Positions 1-6,658 are shown, numbered from the stretch's first letter. The stretch is DNA of 10,056 nucleotides from Candidatus Methanophagales archaeon (GCA_030617585.1 JAUWVD010000031.1:1-10056), one strand, 5' to 3'. Numbers and translations are program-made. The notes: generated from the letters alone by a model not told the origin.

Positions 1-10
1 GAGACTAATA

Positions 11-1243
11 ATGCAGCGATTATGTATTACGTGCAAAGGATCACGGCTGTTATGTGGAAGAAAGACATGCCCCTTACTTGCCGCATTGAAGAAAAGAACA
101 GAGTTTGCGAAACTGGCAGATACAAAGGAGTTCTTCGGCCCTTCTACTTCAATCTTCGTCGGCTGGAGAGGCTATCCTGTAGTGGGTGTGGGTCCAATGA
201 CCATATTAGAAGGCAAAGAGTACGATGCCGAACTCGGTAGACTGGAAGACCCGAGCGAGTGGTTCGCTCACGGCCTAGGCATGGAAGAGATCGTAGAACT
301 AAGAAGTTCATCGTTACGAGCGAAACGAGGCGAAAGTGTGACCTCGCGCACCAACTTTGTTTCGGACATGGCAGAAATAGCGTTAGCTAAACAGCCAGTA
401 GATGTCGAACTCACATTTAAGAGCAAACCTACCTTTAACCTCTCCTTCTCCGATGTAACGCGACCGACAGGCGCCAGTGTGACTGTGGAAAAGATGAACG
501 TCACCGAGAATCCGAAGATACCGAAACAAGTAGAAAGCATCGTTTCTGACGAGCTCCGAGCAGCAGAATCCGCTAAAGAGCTGTACGACCTCGGATTGGA
601 CGTTTATAAAGTCGCCGAGATACTATCCGCGGGTACGTTGGGATTGCATCGTGATAAAAAAATGGTGCCAACTCGATGGAGCATTACGGCAACAGATGAC
701 CTCATCTTCAAGAAGCTGGCAACGCAGCTAAAGGAATATCCGGTCATAGACGCCTATTATGTTTATGAAACATCATACATGGACAACCACTTTCAGATAC
801 TATTGATGCCGACATTATTTGAATATGAGAACTTCGAGGCCTGGTTTCCGGGCTCTGTTTGGAACGATGCATCTTTTCTGCGACCGGTGATAGTAGAAGA
901 TTACGAAGGCTTAAAAGGTCGGAAACAGTACGCCGAGGAGGGCGGCGGCTATTATGCCGCGAGATTGGCAGTTGCGGAAGCGCTCCATAAGATGAGGCGG
1001 CAGGCGGGCGTCATAGTATTCCGAGAGATCCACCCCAGCTATTTCATTCCGCTGGGCGTTTGGGTTGTTAGAGAGACGGTTCGAGCTGCGTTTAGGACTA
1101 AAAGTGAGAAGTTCGAGACCAAAATGGCAGCGCTGAAATATATTGATTCGCAATTGCAAGCAAAAACCGGGCTGAAGTTAGCAATACGCGACTTTGAGCT
1201 GCAAAGTGTGATATTGCGGCAGAAGAAGCTTACGGATTATTAA
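11..1243 (+). CDS. nre: Archaeal DNA-repair protein of the Nre family
   Basis: A 410-residue protein that I recognise as the archaeal Nre (NreA/NreB) family, which takes part in DNA damage repair and binds PCNA. The N-terminus has a compact cysteine cluster, C5-x2-C8 and C15-x4-C20 (CITC...CGRKTC), which fits the family's zinc-binding start. The middle follows the family pattern, with GWRGYPVVGVGP near residues 52-63 and DVTRPTGASV near 148-157. The last seven residues, QKKLTDY (404-410), resemble the short C-terminal PCNA-interacting motif (Q-x-x-L-x-x-aromatic) described for Nre proteins. The ATG at 11 is favoured because it puts the first cysteine at residue 5, as in homologues. Only ten bases precede it, so an upstream start or operon partner cannot be excluded. 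The gene is followed by a 250-base non-coding stretch, so it is probably not co-transcribed with SRP54. The family call is firm; the exact repair role is inferred. Confidence 0.88.
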   Translation: MQRLCITCKGSRLLCGRKTCPLLAALKKRTEFAKLADTKEFFGPSTSIFVGWRGYPVVGVGPMTILEGKEYDAELGRLEDPSEWFAHGLGMEEIVELRSSSLRAKRGESVTSRTNFVSDMAEIALAKQPVDVELTFKSKPTFNLSFSDVTRPTGASVTVEKMNVTENPKIPKQVESIVSDELRAAESAKELYDLGLDVYKVAEILSAGTLGLHRDKKMVPTRWSITATDDLIFKKLATQLKEYPVIDAYYVYETSYMDNHFQILLMPTLFEYENFEAWFPGSVWNDASFLRPVIVEDYEGLKGRKQYAEEGGGYYAARLAVAEALHKMRRQAGVIVFREIHPSYFIPLGVWVVRETVRAAFRTKSEKFETKMAALKYIDSQLQAKTGLKLAIRDFELQSVILRQKKLTDY

Positions 1244-1264
1244 TGAGTTTAGCTAACTAAAAAA

Positions 1265-1452
1265 ACCACGAGATTCCACAAGATTAACACAACACTATAA
1301 TTTTTCTTTTTTACAAAAAGAAAATTTAGCCTGTGCTAAAAGAAAAACAAAAATAACGTTTTTAGTCAAGGTTTTTACTGAAAGTAAAAAAGTTGTTGGT
1401 AAAGCTTTTCTTTCTAAGAAAAGGTTTGTGGAACTCTGTGTAATCTTGTGGT
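1265..1452. repeat. Compound palindromic element between nre and SRP54 copy 1
   Basis: The 250-base gap 1244-1493 contains no gene I can support. It is dominated by an imperfect outer inverted repeat: left arm 1265-1293 (starting ACCACGAGATTCCACA) and right arm 1424-1452, whose reverse complement starts ACCACAAGATTACACA. The arms match at about 19 of 29 positions without gaps, and best at the outer ends. Between them lies a row of small AT-rich hairpins, listed separately. The right arm ends about 40 bases before the SRP54 start codon. The layout suggests a miniature non-autonomous repeat or an old insertion remnant, but I see no transposase and no clear target-site duplication. A folded untranslated leader is the alternative. 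Confidence 0.6.
1302..1423. repeat. Row of four short AT-rich hairpins
   Basis: Four perfect small inverted repeats lie in series. Hairpin 1 has arms TTTTCTTTTT (1302-1311) and AAAAAGAAAA (1315-1324) around a 3-base loop. Hairpin 2 has TTTAGC (1325-1330) and GCTAAA (1335-1340) around CTGT. Hairpin 3 has TTTTTACT (1372-1379) and AGTAAAAA (1383-1390) around GAA. Hairpin 4 has CTTTTCTT (1405-1412) and AAGAAAAG (1416-1423) around TCT. The segments around hairpins 3 and 4 (about 1364-1399 and 1400-1431) look like diverged tandem copies of one unit. T-runs on the plus strand could end nre transcription. Stability is limited because the stems are nearly all A-T. Confidence 0.65.
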
Positions 1453-1465
1453 CTGATAAATAAAT

Positions 1466-1493
1466 AGAAGAAGCAACTACATTATACACGGAA
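1466..1493 (+). promoter_or_regulatory. Conserved SRP54 5' leader, copy 1
   Basis: The 28 bases directly before this SRP54 start codon match the 28 bases before the second SRP54 gene (6631-6658) at 23 positions by hand alignment, sharing AAGAAGCAAC and ACGGAA. Upstream of this block the two loci no longer align, apart from a loosely related palindrome. The leader was therefore either duplicated with the gene or kept for translation. No strong Shine-Dalgarno sequence is present, only GGA just before the ATG. An AT-rich stretch, GATAAATAAATAG (1455-1467), could be the TATA element, which would make the transcript leader short. Confidence 0.5.
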
Positions 1494-2825
1494 ATGTTGG
1501 GTAAGTTAAGCAGTTCGTTAAAGGAATCGATTCGGAAGATAGCGAAGGCGAAGCGGATAGATAAGCGAACGGTAGATGAACTTGTGCGTGACATTCAGCG
1601 GGCATTGCTACAGGCGGATGTTAAGATTTCATTGGTGAAGGAGCTTTCAGACCACATAAGAGAGCGCAGTTTGAAGGAGAAGATGGTTTTGAATCCGCGC
1701 GAGCATGTGATTAAGGTAGTATATGAAGAGCTGATAAACATTATCGGTAAGGGCGTTGAGGTCCCTTTAAAACCGCAGAAAATAATGATGGTTGGCTTGC
1801 ATGGCGCCGGGAAAACGTCTTCGTGCGCGAAACTGGCACGGTATTTCCAAAAGAAGGGCTTAAAACCCGCGGTTATCTGTGCCGATGTGTACCGACCTGG
1901 GGCATCTGACCAGTTAAGGCAATTGTGTGATAAAATCGGCGTTCCTTTTTATGACGGTCCGCCAGAAGATAGGAATGTCCTGCGGATAGTAACTAGTGGT
2001 GTGAAGGAATTTGATAAGTATGACATTAAGATAATCGATACTGCGGGCAGGCACGCACTTGAGCTGGAAATGATAGACGAGATAATGGATATAGAAAAGG
2101 CAACAAAGCCTGAACAGCGGTTCATTGTTCTGGATGCGAGCATAGGGCAACAGGCATCGGTGCAGGCGAAAGCATTTGACGATGCAATTGGGATTACAGG
2201 CATTATAATAACTAAGATGGATGGCACAGCAAAAGGCGGTGGTGCGCTTTCTGCTGTCGCCGAAACTGATTCCGGAGTTGCATTTATCGGCACGGGTGAG
2301 ACGATAGACGACTTTGAGAAATTCGAATCTGACGGTTTCATCTCTCGCCTGCTGGGGATGGGCGACATAAAGTCATTGATAGCAATGGCTGAGGAGAGCT
2401 TAAATCCCGAGGATGTGGATGTTGACATCTTGAAGGGTAAATTCACGTTAAAGGATTTGTATATGCAGCTAGAAGCGTTGAAAAAGATGGGGCCGTTTAA
2501 AAAGATAATGCAGATGCTGCCTTTGGGTGGGCTTGGTCTAGACATCAATGATGGCATGTCTCAAATAACGGAGGATAAATTGAAGTGTTTCAAGGTGATG
2601 ATGGATTCGATGACCGAGGAAGAGCTGACTGAGCCGAAGATAATAAGCGGGTCTAGGCTAAGAAGAATAGCGCATGGCTCGGGCACGAGTACTGCTGAGG
2701 TAAACGAATTGATAAAATATCATCGTATGATGCAGAAGATGATGAAGAGTATATCCTCAGGTAGAGGGAATATGCCGATGATGAAAGGGATTCCGATGGG
2801 TAAAATGATGAAGAAGATGCGGTAA
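1494..2825 (+). CDS. srp54: Signal recognition particle 54 kDa protein, copy 1
   Basis: SRP54 is the GTPase and signal-peptide-binding subunit of the signal recognition particle. It binds SRP RNA and the receptor FtsY to deliver ribosomes making membrane and secreted proteins. At 443 residues it has the full archaeal length. The N domain is about 1-90. The G domain carries G1 GLHGAGKT (101-108), DVYRPGA (131-137), DTAG (182-185), TKMD (240-243) and GTGE (266-269). The M domain runs from about 310 and ends in a Met/Lys-rich tail (PMMKGIPMGKMMKKMR). Two motifs differ slightly from the usual GLQGSGKTT and DTYRPAA. A near-identical paralogue lies at 6659-7990 with 38 residue differences (about 91% identity). 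Copy 1 alone has Cys365 and His394, where copy 2 has Leu and Arg. No partner gene is adjacent. The function call is secure; which copy is the main one is unknown. Confidence 0.95.
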   Translation: MLGKLSSSLKESIRKIAKAKRIDKRTVDELVRDIQRALLQADVKISLVKELSDHIRERSLKEKMVLNPREHVIKVVYEELINIIGKGVEVPLKPQKIMMVGLHGAGKTSSCAKLARYFQKKGLKPAVICADVYRPGASDQLRQLCDKIGVPFYDGPPEDRNVLRIVTSGVKEFDKYDIKIIDTAGRHALELEMIDEIMDIEKATKPEQRFIVLDASIGQQASVQAKAFDDAIGITGIIITKMDGTAKGGGALSAVAETDSGVAFIGTGETIDDFEKFESDGFISRLLGMGDIKSLIAMAEESLNPEDVDVDILKGKFTLKDLYMQLEALKKMGPFKKIMQMLPLGGLGLDINDGMSQITEDKLKCFKVMMDSMTEEELTEPKIISGSRLRRIAHGSGTSTAEVNELIKYHRMMQKMMKSISSGRGNMPMMKGIPMGKMMKKMR

Positions 2826-2898
2826 TGGATGCCGAAGGATTCAACAATAAAGGAACGACCTTTAAGATAGAATTTAAGATAGCAAAGGAGTGAATAAT

Positions 2899-2940
2899 TA
2901 TGAATTGCGAATTATGAATTATGAATTACGAATTATGAAC
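2899..2940. repeat. 7-bp tandem repeat, six units of TATGAAT type
   Basis: Six consecutive 7-base units read TATGAAT, TGCGAAT, TATGAAT, TATGAAT, TACGAAT and TATGAAC. They lie in the 131-base gap between the convergent SRP54 copy 1 and lipid-kinase genes. The array runs into AACCACGAGA (2938-2947), a 10-mer also found at 1264-1273 in the palindrome before SRP54 copy 1. It has no obvious coding or terminator role and is probably a simple-sequence expansion. Confidence 0.7.
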
Positions 2941-2956
2941 CACGAGAACCATCGGG

Positions 2957-3571
2957 TTAATATGGCACAGAAGACAGGTATCCCAGAGAGAGTATATAAC
3001 TAATGATTTGGGCGTTAAAACCTGCGAATAACGGGATTAGCAGGTTATCATCTATCTTCTCCACTACGGTTTCGACTATTGTCGCTGTCCCTGCCATCAC
3101 AAGTATCACCGGCCATGAGCCTAGGAAGACGAACCCTATAAGCAGATCCACGACAAACTCAGCCATGCAACCTTCAACAGCCCGGTTCTTCAATTTTGGT
3201 ATCCAGGTCCTGCCGAACCTCTTGCCGAATAATGCTGCTGCTGCGTCTCCAAACGTGGTCATCAGTATAGCGGCTATGGCAATATCCTTAGAAAATACGC
3301 TAATGGCTATTATAGCACCTATGAGGAAGAAGACGTTACCGCTTAATCTATCTTCTTCCTTCTTTCTGTATAGTCTATGAAATAATGGCAACTTTAGCTT
3401 GAGATCTATCCTGACAAACTCGATCTCCAGGAATAGTATCAAAAACAAAGTCATTATCAGCAATACTGCCGCTTTGGGCAGAATGTAATAGCCTGCAACT
3501 ATCAGTAGTGAGGTGACGTGCACCACCTTTCTTTGGAGTTCCCTTTTCATACTGATTTCTTCTGTTTCCAT
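2957..3571 (-). CDS. Membrane CTP-dependent lipid kinase (dolichol kinase/VTE5/DGK1-like)
   Basis: A 204-residue integral membrane protein of the family that includes dolichol kinase (SEC59), phytol kinase (VTE5) and yeast CTP-dependent diacylglycerol kinase (DGK1), related to phosphatidate cytidylyltransferases. The family motifs appear in order: RKVVH (14-18) in the first cytoplasmic segment, GDAAAALFGKRFGRT (108-122), NRAVEG (129-134), and ETVVEKIDDNLLIPL (167-181), the last matching the family's D-N-x-x-I-P-L signature. Hydrophobic segments lie near 19-52, 79-106, 138-164 and 178-203, giving roughly five to seven spans. In archaea the likely substrate is a polyprenol or another isoprenoid alcohol for glycosylation or lipid recycling, but the exact substrate cannot be read from sequence. 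Met8 (MKRELQRK) is a plausible alternative start, since neither start has a clear ribosome-binding site. The gene converges on SRP54 copy 1 and diverges from the winged-helix gene. Confidence 0.75.
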   Translation of the reverse strand: METEEISMKRELQRKVVHVTSLLIVAGYYILPKAAVLLIMTLFLILFLEIEFVRIDLKLKLPLFHRLYRKKEEDRLSGNVFFLIGAIIAISVFSKDIAIAAILMTTFGDAAAALFGKRFGRTWIPKLKNRAVEGCMAEFVVDLLIGFVFLGSWPVILVMAGTATIVETVVEKIDDNLLIPLFAGFNAQIISYILSLGYLSSVPY

Positions 3572-3705
3572 CTGTTTTAGTGCTTTTTTCTCTATCTAGG
3601 TCGTATAATTACCAATAAAAAATATTAGCTAATATGGCTATTCATCGCTAAACTTTAATAAAAACAAATAAGTTAAATATAGATATATATGCTAAAGGTG
3701 TAAAT
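3572..3705. promoter_or_regulatory. Divergent promoter region, lipid kinase / winged-helix gene
   Basis: A 134-base AT-rich gap separates the divergent genes. On the plus strand the winged-helix ATG has a clear ribosome-binding site, AGGTG (3696-3700, five bases before the start). TATA-like sequence AGTTAAATATAGAT lies at about 3671-3684, with a weaker candidate CTTTAATAAAA further up near 3653. On the minus strand AATTATACGA (about 3600-3609 read in reverse) is a possible TATA element for the lipid kinase. The archaeal TATA assignments are judged by eye and are not firm. Confidence 0.4.
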
Positions 3706-3990
3706 ATGGACGGACTTGGAAAGATATTCGGAAGCAATGCGCAGCTTATTGTTTTGGAGCACCTAATAACAAATCGGGGCATGACAACGTATCTTTCGGG
3801 AATCGCAGAGGCAACCGGACTTTCTCATTCCAGTGTTGCACGTGTAATCGAGCCGCTTTTAGATTTGAATATCGTGAAAGAAGCCAAATTAGGTAAGCAG
3901 ATAAGGACGTTTACGTTGAGTGAAGATAATGAGGTGACCAAGCTAGTGATGCGGTTTTATGCAGATTTGGAGAAGATTTTGGGCGAGTGA
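3706..3990 (+). CDS. Winged helix-turn-helix transcriptional regulator
   Basis: A 94-residue single-domain protein with the form of a MarR/ArsR-like winged helix. Residues 15-25 form a helix (LIVLEHLITNR), 31-54 contain the helix-turn-helix (SGIAEATGLSHSSVARVIEPL, with a typical alternation of turn and recognition helix), and 56-72 form a beta-hairpin wing (NIVKEAKLGKQIRTFTL). A C-terminal helix (76-92) could serve for dimerisation. There are no cysteines and no ligand domain, so a metal or redox sensor is unlikely. It starts from a good ribosome-binding site, with AGGTG five bases upstream. It lies divergent from the lipid kinase and 169 bases upstream of rps14 on the same strand. Regulation of either neighbour, or of itself, is possible but not shown by the sequence. 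Confidence 0.75.
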   Translation: MDGLGKIFGSNAQLIVLEHLITNRGMTTYLSGIAEATGLSHSSVARVIEPLLDLNIVKEAKLGKQIRTFTLSEDNEVTKLVMRFYADLEKILGE

Positions 3991-4094
3991 ATTTTAGGTA
4001 CATGTTTTTATACTTATGATGACTAAGGGATAAGAGAGTGTCACAAATCTTTTTAAGTAGTACGGCGTGATAGGACATTTGGGAGCTGATAGCA

Positions 4095-4142
4095 GTGAAC
4101 TATCTGCGCACAGGTGATGAAACAGAGGATATGGTGAAGTAA
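4095..4142 (+). CDS. Possible 15-codon leader ORF upstream of rps14
   Basis: In the 169-base gap 3991-4159 I see one tiny candidate: GTG at 4095, 15 codons (VNYLRTGDETEDMVK), TAA at 4140-4142. GGGAG (4081-4085) lies nine bases before the GTG. Its last bases are part of a 10-base direct repeat, GGTGAAGTAA (4133-4142 and 4149-4158), and the second copy supplies the rps14 ribosome-binding site. It could be a leader peptide, a remnant of the gene that normally precedes rps14, or chance. Nothing confirms translation. Confidence 0.15.
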   Translation: MNYLRTGDETEDMVK

Positions 4143-4159
4143 GAGAAAGGTGAAGTAAA

Positions 4160-4315
4160 ATGGTAAAAGAGCGGAAGAAGAAATTTGGACGAGGCGCGAA
4201 CGCATGCAGACGATGTGGTAGGAGTAGAGGCCTGATTCGTAGATATGGGCTTTATCTCTGTCGTCAGTGCTTCCGAGAGATAGCGAGGGATATCGGATTT
4301 AGGAAGTATAGCTAA
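4160..4315 (+). CDS. rps14: 30S ribosomal protein uS14, zinc-binding form
   Basis: A 51-residue protein matching the short archaeal uS14, which binds 16S rRNA in the head of the small subunit. It has the diagnostic zinc site C16-x2-C19-x14-C34-x2-C37 (CRRC...CRQC), a basic N-terminus (MVKERKKKFGRGANA) and the typical C-terminus FREIARDIGFRKYS. The ATG at 4160 follows GGTGAAGTAAA, with GGTGA ending six bases before the start. rps8 follows after 61 bases on the same strand, the usual archaeal order. Normally rpl5 would precede it and rpl6 would follow rps8; neither is present here. Confidence 0.93.
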   Translation: MVKERKKKFGRGANACRRCGRSRGLIRRYGLYLCRQCFREIARDIGFRKYS

Positions 4316-4376
4316 AACCTTTTCTTAAATAAATGAGTTACCAAAAGAAGTAAAGCTAAAAAAGGGAGAAAAAAAA

Positions 4377-4769
4377 ATGTCGCTAAATGATCTGCTTGCA
4401 GATGCGCTTTCGCACATAAAGAATACAGAGAGAGTCGGGAAGATGGAATGCGTGATAAAACCCGCTTCAAAGCTGATAGGTAATGTACTGGGTGTAATGC
4501 AAGAAGGCGGGTATATAAAGGAGTTTGGATTCGTAGAAGATGGGAAATCGGGTATCTTTCAGGTTAAGCTCGGTGGTAAGATAAATGATTGCAATGCGAT
4601 AAAACCACGGTTTTACGTCCATGCAAATGAATATGAGAAATGGGAGAAGAGACTACTCCCCGCAAGGGATTTCGGTATGCTTGTGATTACAACCTCAAAA
4701 GGTGTGATGTCACATGAAAAAGCGATTGAGAATGGAATAGGTGGGCAATTACTGGCTTTTGTTTATTAA
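4377..4769 (+). CDS. rps8: 30S ribosomal protein uS8
   Basis: A 130-residue protein of the normal archaeal uS8 length. It binds 16S rRNA helix 21 in the platform and is a primary assembly protein. It starts with the family pattern MSLNDLLADALSHIKNTERVGK. The N-terminal fold includes GYIKEFGFVEDGKSGIFQVKL (about 45-65). The C-terminal RNA-binding part contains LLPARDFGMLVITTSKGVMSHEKA (about 92-115) and ends in GGQLLAFVY, which matches the conserved S8 signature region. GGGAG (4364-4368) lies eight bases before the ATG. It is the last gene of the short rps14-rps8 unit and is followed at once by a hairpin and the convergent leuA-like gene, so the rest of the spc operon must be elsewhere. Confidence 0.95.
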   Translation: MSLNDLLADALSHIKNTERVGKMECVIKPASKLIGNVLGVMQEGGYIKEFGFVEDGKSGIFQVKLGGKINDCNAIKPRFYVHANEYEKWEKRLLPARDFGMLVITTSKGVMSHEKAIENGIGGQLLAFVY

Positions 4770-4791
4770 AACTTTTTAGGAAAAAGTTTTA
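4767..4791. terminator. AT-rich hairpin at the end of rps8
   Basis: A perfect 11-base inverted repeat begins inside the rps8 stop codon: left arm 4767-4777 (TAAAACTTTTT), loop AGG, right arm 4781-4791. T-runs at 4773-4777 and 4787-4790 fit an archaeal terminator for the plus strand. The remaining gap to leuA (4792-4895) shows nothing I can name. The stem-loop resembles hairpins 1 and 4 in the 1302-1423 array (stems of CTTTT/AAAAG type with 3-base loops). Confidence 0.5.
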
Positions 4792-4895
4792 TCACGACTT
4801 ACATCGATTGCCATCGTGTTTCTTTTTTCGTTTGTCGTAGTTACAAAACTCTCTAAATCGTCAACCAGTACTCCATAAATGGTTTTGATCATCTT

Positions 4896-6428
4896 TCATT
4901 TAATTCCGCTCTGCATCAACCGATTCACCGCATTGACAATTGCCTCCACAGAAGCCATTACAATATCTTCTCGCACACCCCTCGCGGTTACCATTCTTCC
5001 TCCCTTCGCCACACCCACGATTACCTCCGCGAGTGCATTGGAACCGCCGGTTATCGCCTCTATCCTAAAATCTTTAAGTTCGATGTCGCCACCTATTTCA
5101 CCGCCTATTATCTCCTGAATAGCTTTTATCGCCGCATCCACAGGGCCAACCCCCATCTGCGCGCTTTTGCATTCTTTCCCCCGCACTACTGCTTTCAGCG
5201 ATGCTGTCGGTATCAAATTATTCCCGGTCATAACCGAGAGTTCCTTTAGCATCACTATACGTTCATGCAGTGATACTTCGCCGGTTACAACTTCTGCTAT
5301 TGTAAATAGGTCATCATCGGTGACTTGTTTACCACTTACACCAAGTTCCTTTACCCGTTCGAGAATCTCATCAATTTGCTCTCTTGTGGGGGACATCCCG
5401 ATTTCTGATAATTTATTCAATACCGCGTGCTTGCCCGTATGCTTCCCAAGAACAATCCGCCTCCTATGCCCTACCATCTCCGGCGTCATTATACCCGGCT
5501 CAAAGGTATCGCTTCTCGCTATTACACCGTGCGCATGTATCCCGGATTCGTGAGAAAACGCATTATCTCCCACTATTGGCTTGTTTACCGGGAGTTCTAT
5601 GCCGGTTAAACGTTCAATAAGCTTCGCCGTCTCAAATAAAAACTCGGTCTTTATGTTTGTTTTTAGTCCATATATCGCGTTCAAACCCATCACTGTCTCA
5701 GCGAGGTCTGCATTTCCCGCTCTTTCTCCTATCCCATTCACAGAAACTTGAACTTCCGAAGCACCCGCCTTCACTGCCGCTAAACTGTTCGCCACTGCAA
5801 GACCAAAGTCATTGTGGCAGTGTATGCTAATCGGAGTCTTCACCACACGATCTATCGCTTCTATAAGCTTGAAGATGGTGAAGGGGTCTAGTACGCCCAC
5901 AGTATCAGGCACATTTAAGATGTCCGCGCCTGCTTCTTCTGCTGTTTTGTATATCTCAGTTAGATAATCTAAACTCGTCCGTGTAGCATCCATTGCAGAG
6001 AACATACAGATAAATCCATGTGCTTTGACATACTTCGTCATCTCATAGGTCTGCTCTTGTACTTCCGCTTCGCTCTTCTTCGTCGTGTGCTCACGCTGAA
6101 TCACGGAGGTGGGCGCGAATATATGGATCATGTCAACCCCACAATCAATGCAGGCATCAATATCCTGCGTTAAAACCCTTGCCAACCCACATATCTTTGC
6201 CGAAAGTCCCTCGTCACAGATATACTGAACTACCTCCTTCTCCCCCTTAGACGTAATCGGCGTCCCCGCTTCTATTATGTCCACACCCAGCGTGTCCAAC
6301 CGCCTTGCAATTGTGCCCTTCTGCTCTTTAGTAAAAGAAATCCCCGGTGTTTGCTCTCCATCCCTCAATGTCGTATCAAAGACCTCTATTATCCGTTTAG
6401 CGTCTCCATGAGTGCTTCCTTCTTTCAT
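4896..6428 (-). CDS. leuA: 2-isopropylmalate synthase / citramalate synthase family enzyme
   Basis: A 510-residue DRE-TIM metallolyase that condenses acetyl-CoA with a 2-keto acid. The archaeal LeuA, CimA and AksA enzymes are close relatives. The catalytic TIM barrel carries FDTTLRDGEQTPG (17-29), the metal site HCHND (203-207), NGIGERAGN (231-239) and HESGIHAHG (293-301). Residues about 385-508 form the C-terminal LeuA-type allosteric domain, including GVGPVDAA (426-433). The CGLAR (80-84) and NVPDTVGV (172-179) stretches look closer to LeuA than to CimA as I remember them, so leucine synthesis is favoured. Citramalate (isoleucine) or homocitrate-type synthesis remains possible. One oddity: the usual S-x-E-D-x-x-R motif reads SAMDATR at 144-150, with Met in place of Glu. 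The start at 6428 lacks a strong ribosome-binding site. The gene stands alone, converging on rps8 and divergent from SRP54 copy 2. Confidence 0.85.
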   Translation of the reverse strand: MKEGSTHGDAKRIIEVFDTTLRDGEQTPGISFTKEQKGTIARRLDTLGVDIIEAGTPITSKGEKEVVQYICDEGLSAKICGLARVLTQDIDACIDCGVDMIHIFAPTSVIQREHTTKKSEAEVQEQTYEMTKYVKAHGFICMFSAMDATRTSLDYLTEIYKTAEEAGADILNVPDTVGVLDPFTIFKLIEAIDRVVKTPISIHCHNDFGLAVANSLAAVKAGASEVQVSVNGIGERAGNADLAETVMGLNAIYGLKTNIKTEFLFETAKLIERLTGIELPVNKPIVGDNAFSHESGIHAHGVIARSDTFEPGIMTPEMVGHRRRIVLGKHTGKHAVLNKLSEIGMSPTREQIDEILERVKELGVSGKQVTDDDLFTIAEVVTGEVSLHERIVMLKELSVMTGNNLIPTASLKAVVRGKECKSAQMGVGPVDAAIKAIQEIIGGEIGGDIELKDFRIEAITGGSNALAEVIVGVAKGGRMVTARGVREDIVMASVEAIVNAVNRLMQSGIK

Positions 6429-6499
6429 CTTATACTCTACCCACTGCCCTTTTGAATGTGAGAAATAAAGGTAGTTTAAATTAAAAAATAAATACGAGA

Positions 6500-6602
6500 A
6501 AATAAATTAGTGACACTGATTAACGCAGATTGGCACAGATGATAAAGATCAATAACGTCAAACATAATTAAATCCGTGTAAATCAGCGTCCTAAATTAAA
6601 TT
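6500..6602. repeat. Imperfect palindromic element upstream of SRP54 copy 2
   Basis: The 230-base divergent gap between leuA and SRP54 copy 2 contains an inverted repeat. The left arm is 6512-6531 (GACACTGATTAACGCAGATT) and the right arm is 6571-6590, whose reverse complement differs from it at only four of 20 positions. Similarity seems to extend outward through AAATTAG-like flanks to about 6500 and 6602. The left arm shares the GATTAACRCA core with the left arm of the element before SRP54 copy 1 (1265-1293). It has no coding content. It is most likely a miniature dispersed repeat. Promoter elements of both neighbours must lie close by; TTTATATG at 6601-6608 is a TATA candidate for SRP54. Confidence 0.65.
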
Positions 6603-6630
6603 TATATGTAGAAGTTATACCCTATATACA

Positions 6631-6658
6631 ACAAGAAGCAACCACCGTATAAACGGAA
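6631..6658 (+). promoter_or_regulatory. Conserved SRP54 5' leader, copy 2
   Basis: These 28 bases match 1466-1493 before the first SRP54 gene at 23 of 28 positions, including AAGAAGCAAC and ACGGAA next to the start codon. The shared block defines the left edge of the duplication as it can be seen now. As in copy 1 there is no strong Shine-Dalgarno sequence, only GGA three bases before the ATG. Confidence 0.5.

Noticed and set aside
1302..1423. CRISPR-like repeat array.
   Set aside because: The hairpins differ in sequence and spacing. There are no identical direct repeats with unique spacers and no cas genes.
2957..3571. Assignment of the membrane protein as CDP-archaeol synthase (CarS).
   Set aside because: The RKVVH start, GDAAAALFGK, NRAVEG and DDNLLIPL motifs fit the dolichol/phytol kinase family better than what I recall of CarS.
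4016..4089. Possible C/D box small RNA (ATGATGA at 4016-4022, TGATAG near 4068, CTGA at 4086-4089).
   Set aside because: The last two boxes are 12 bases apart as in a guide, but the inner box is a poor match, no D' box follows the first C box at a proper distance, the total length is too great, and no terminal stem pairs.
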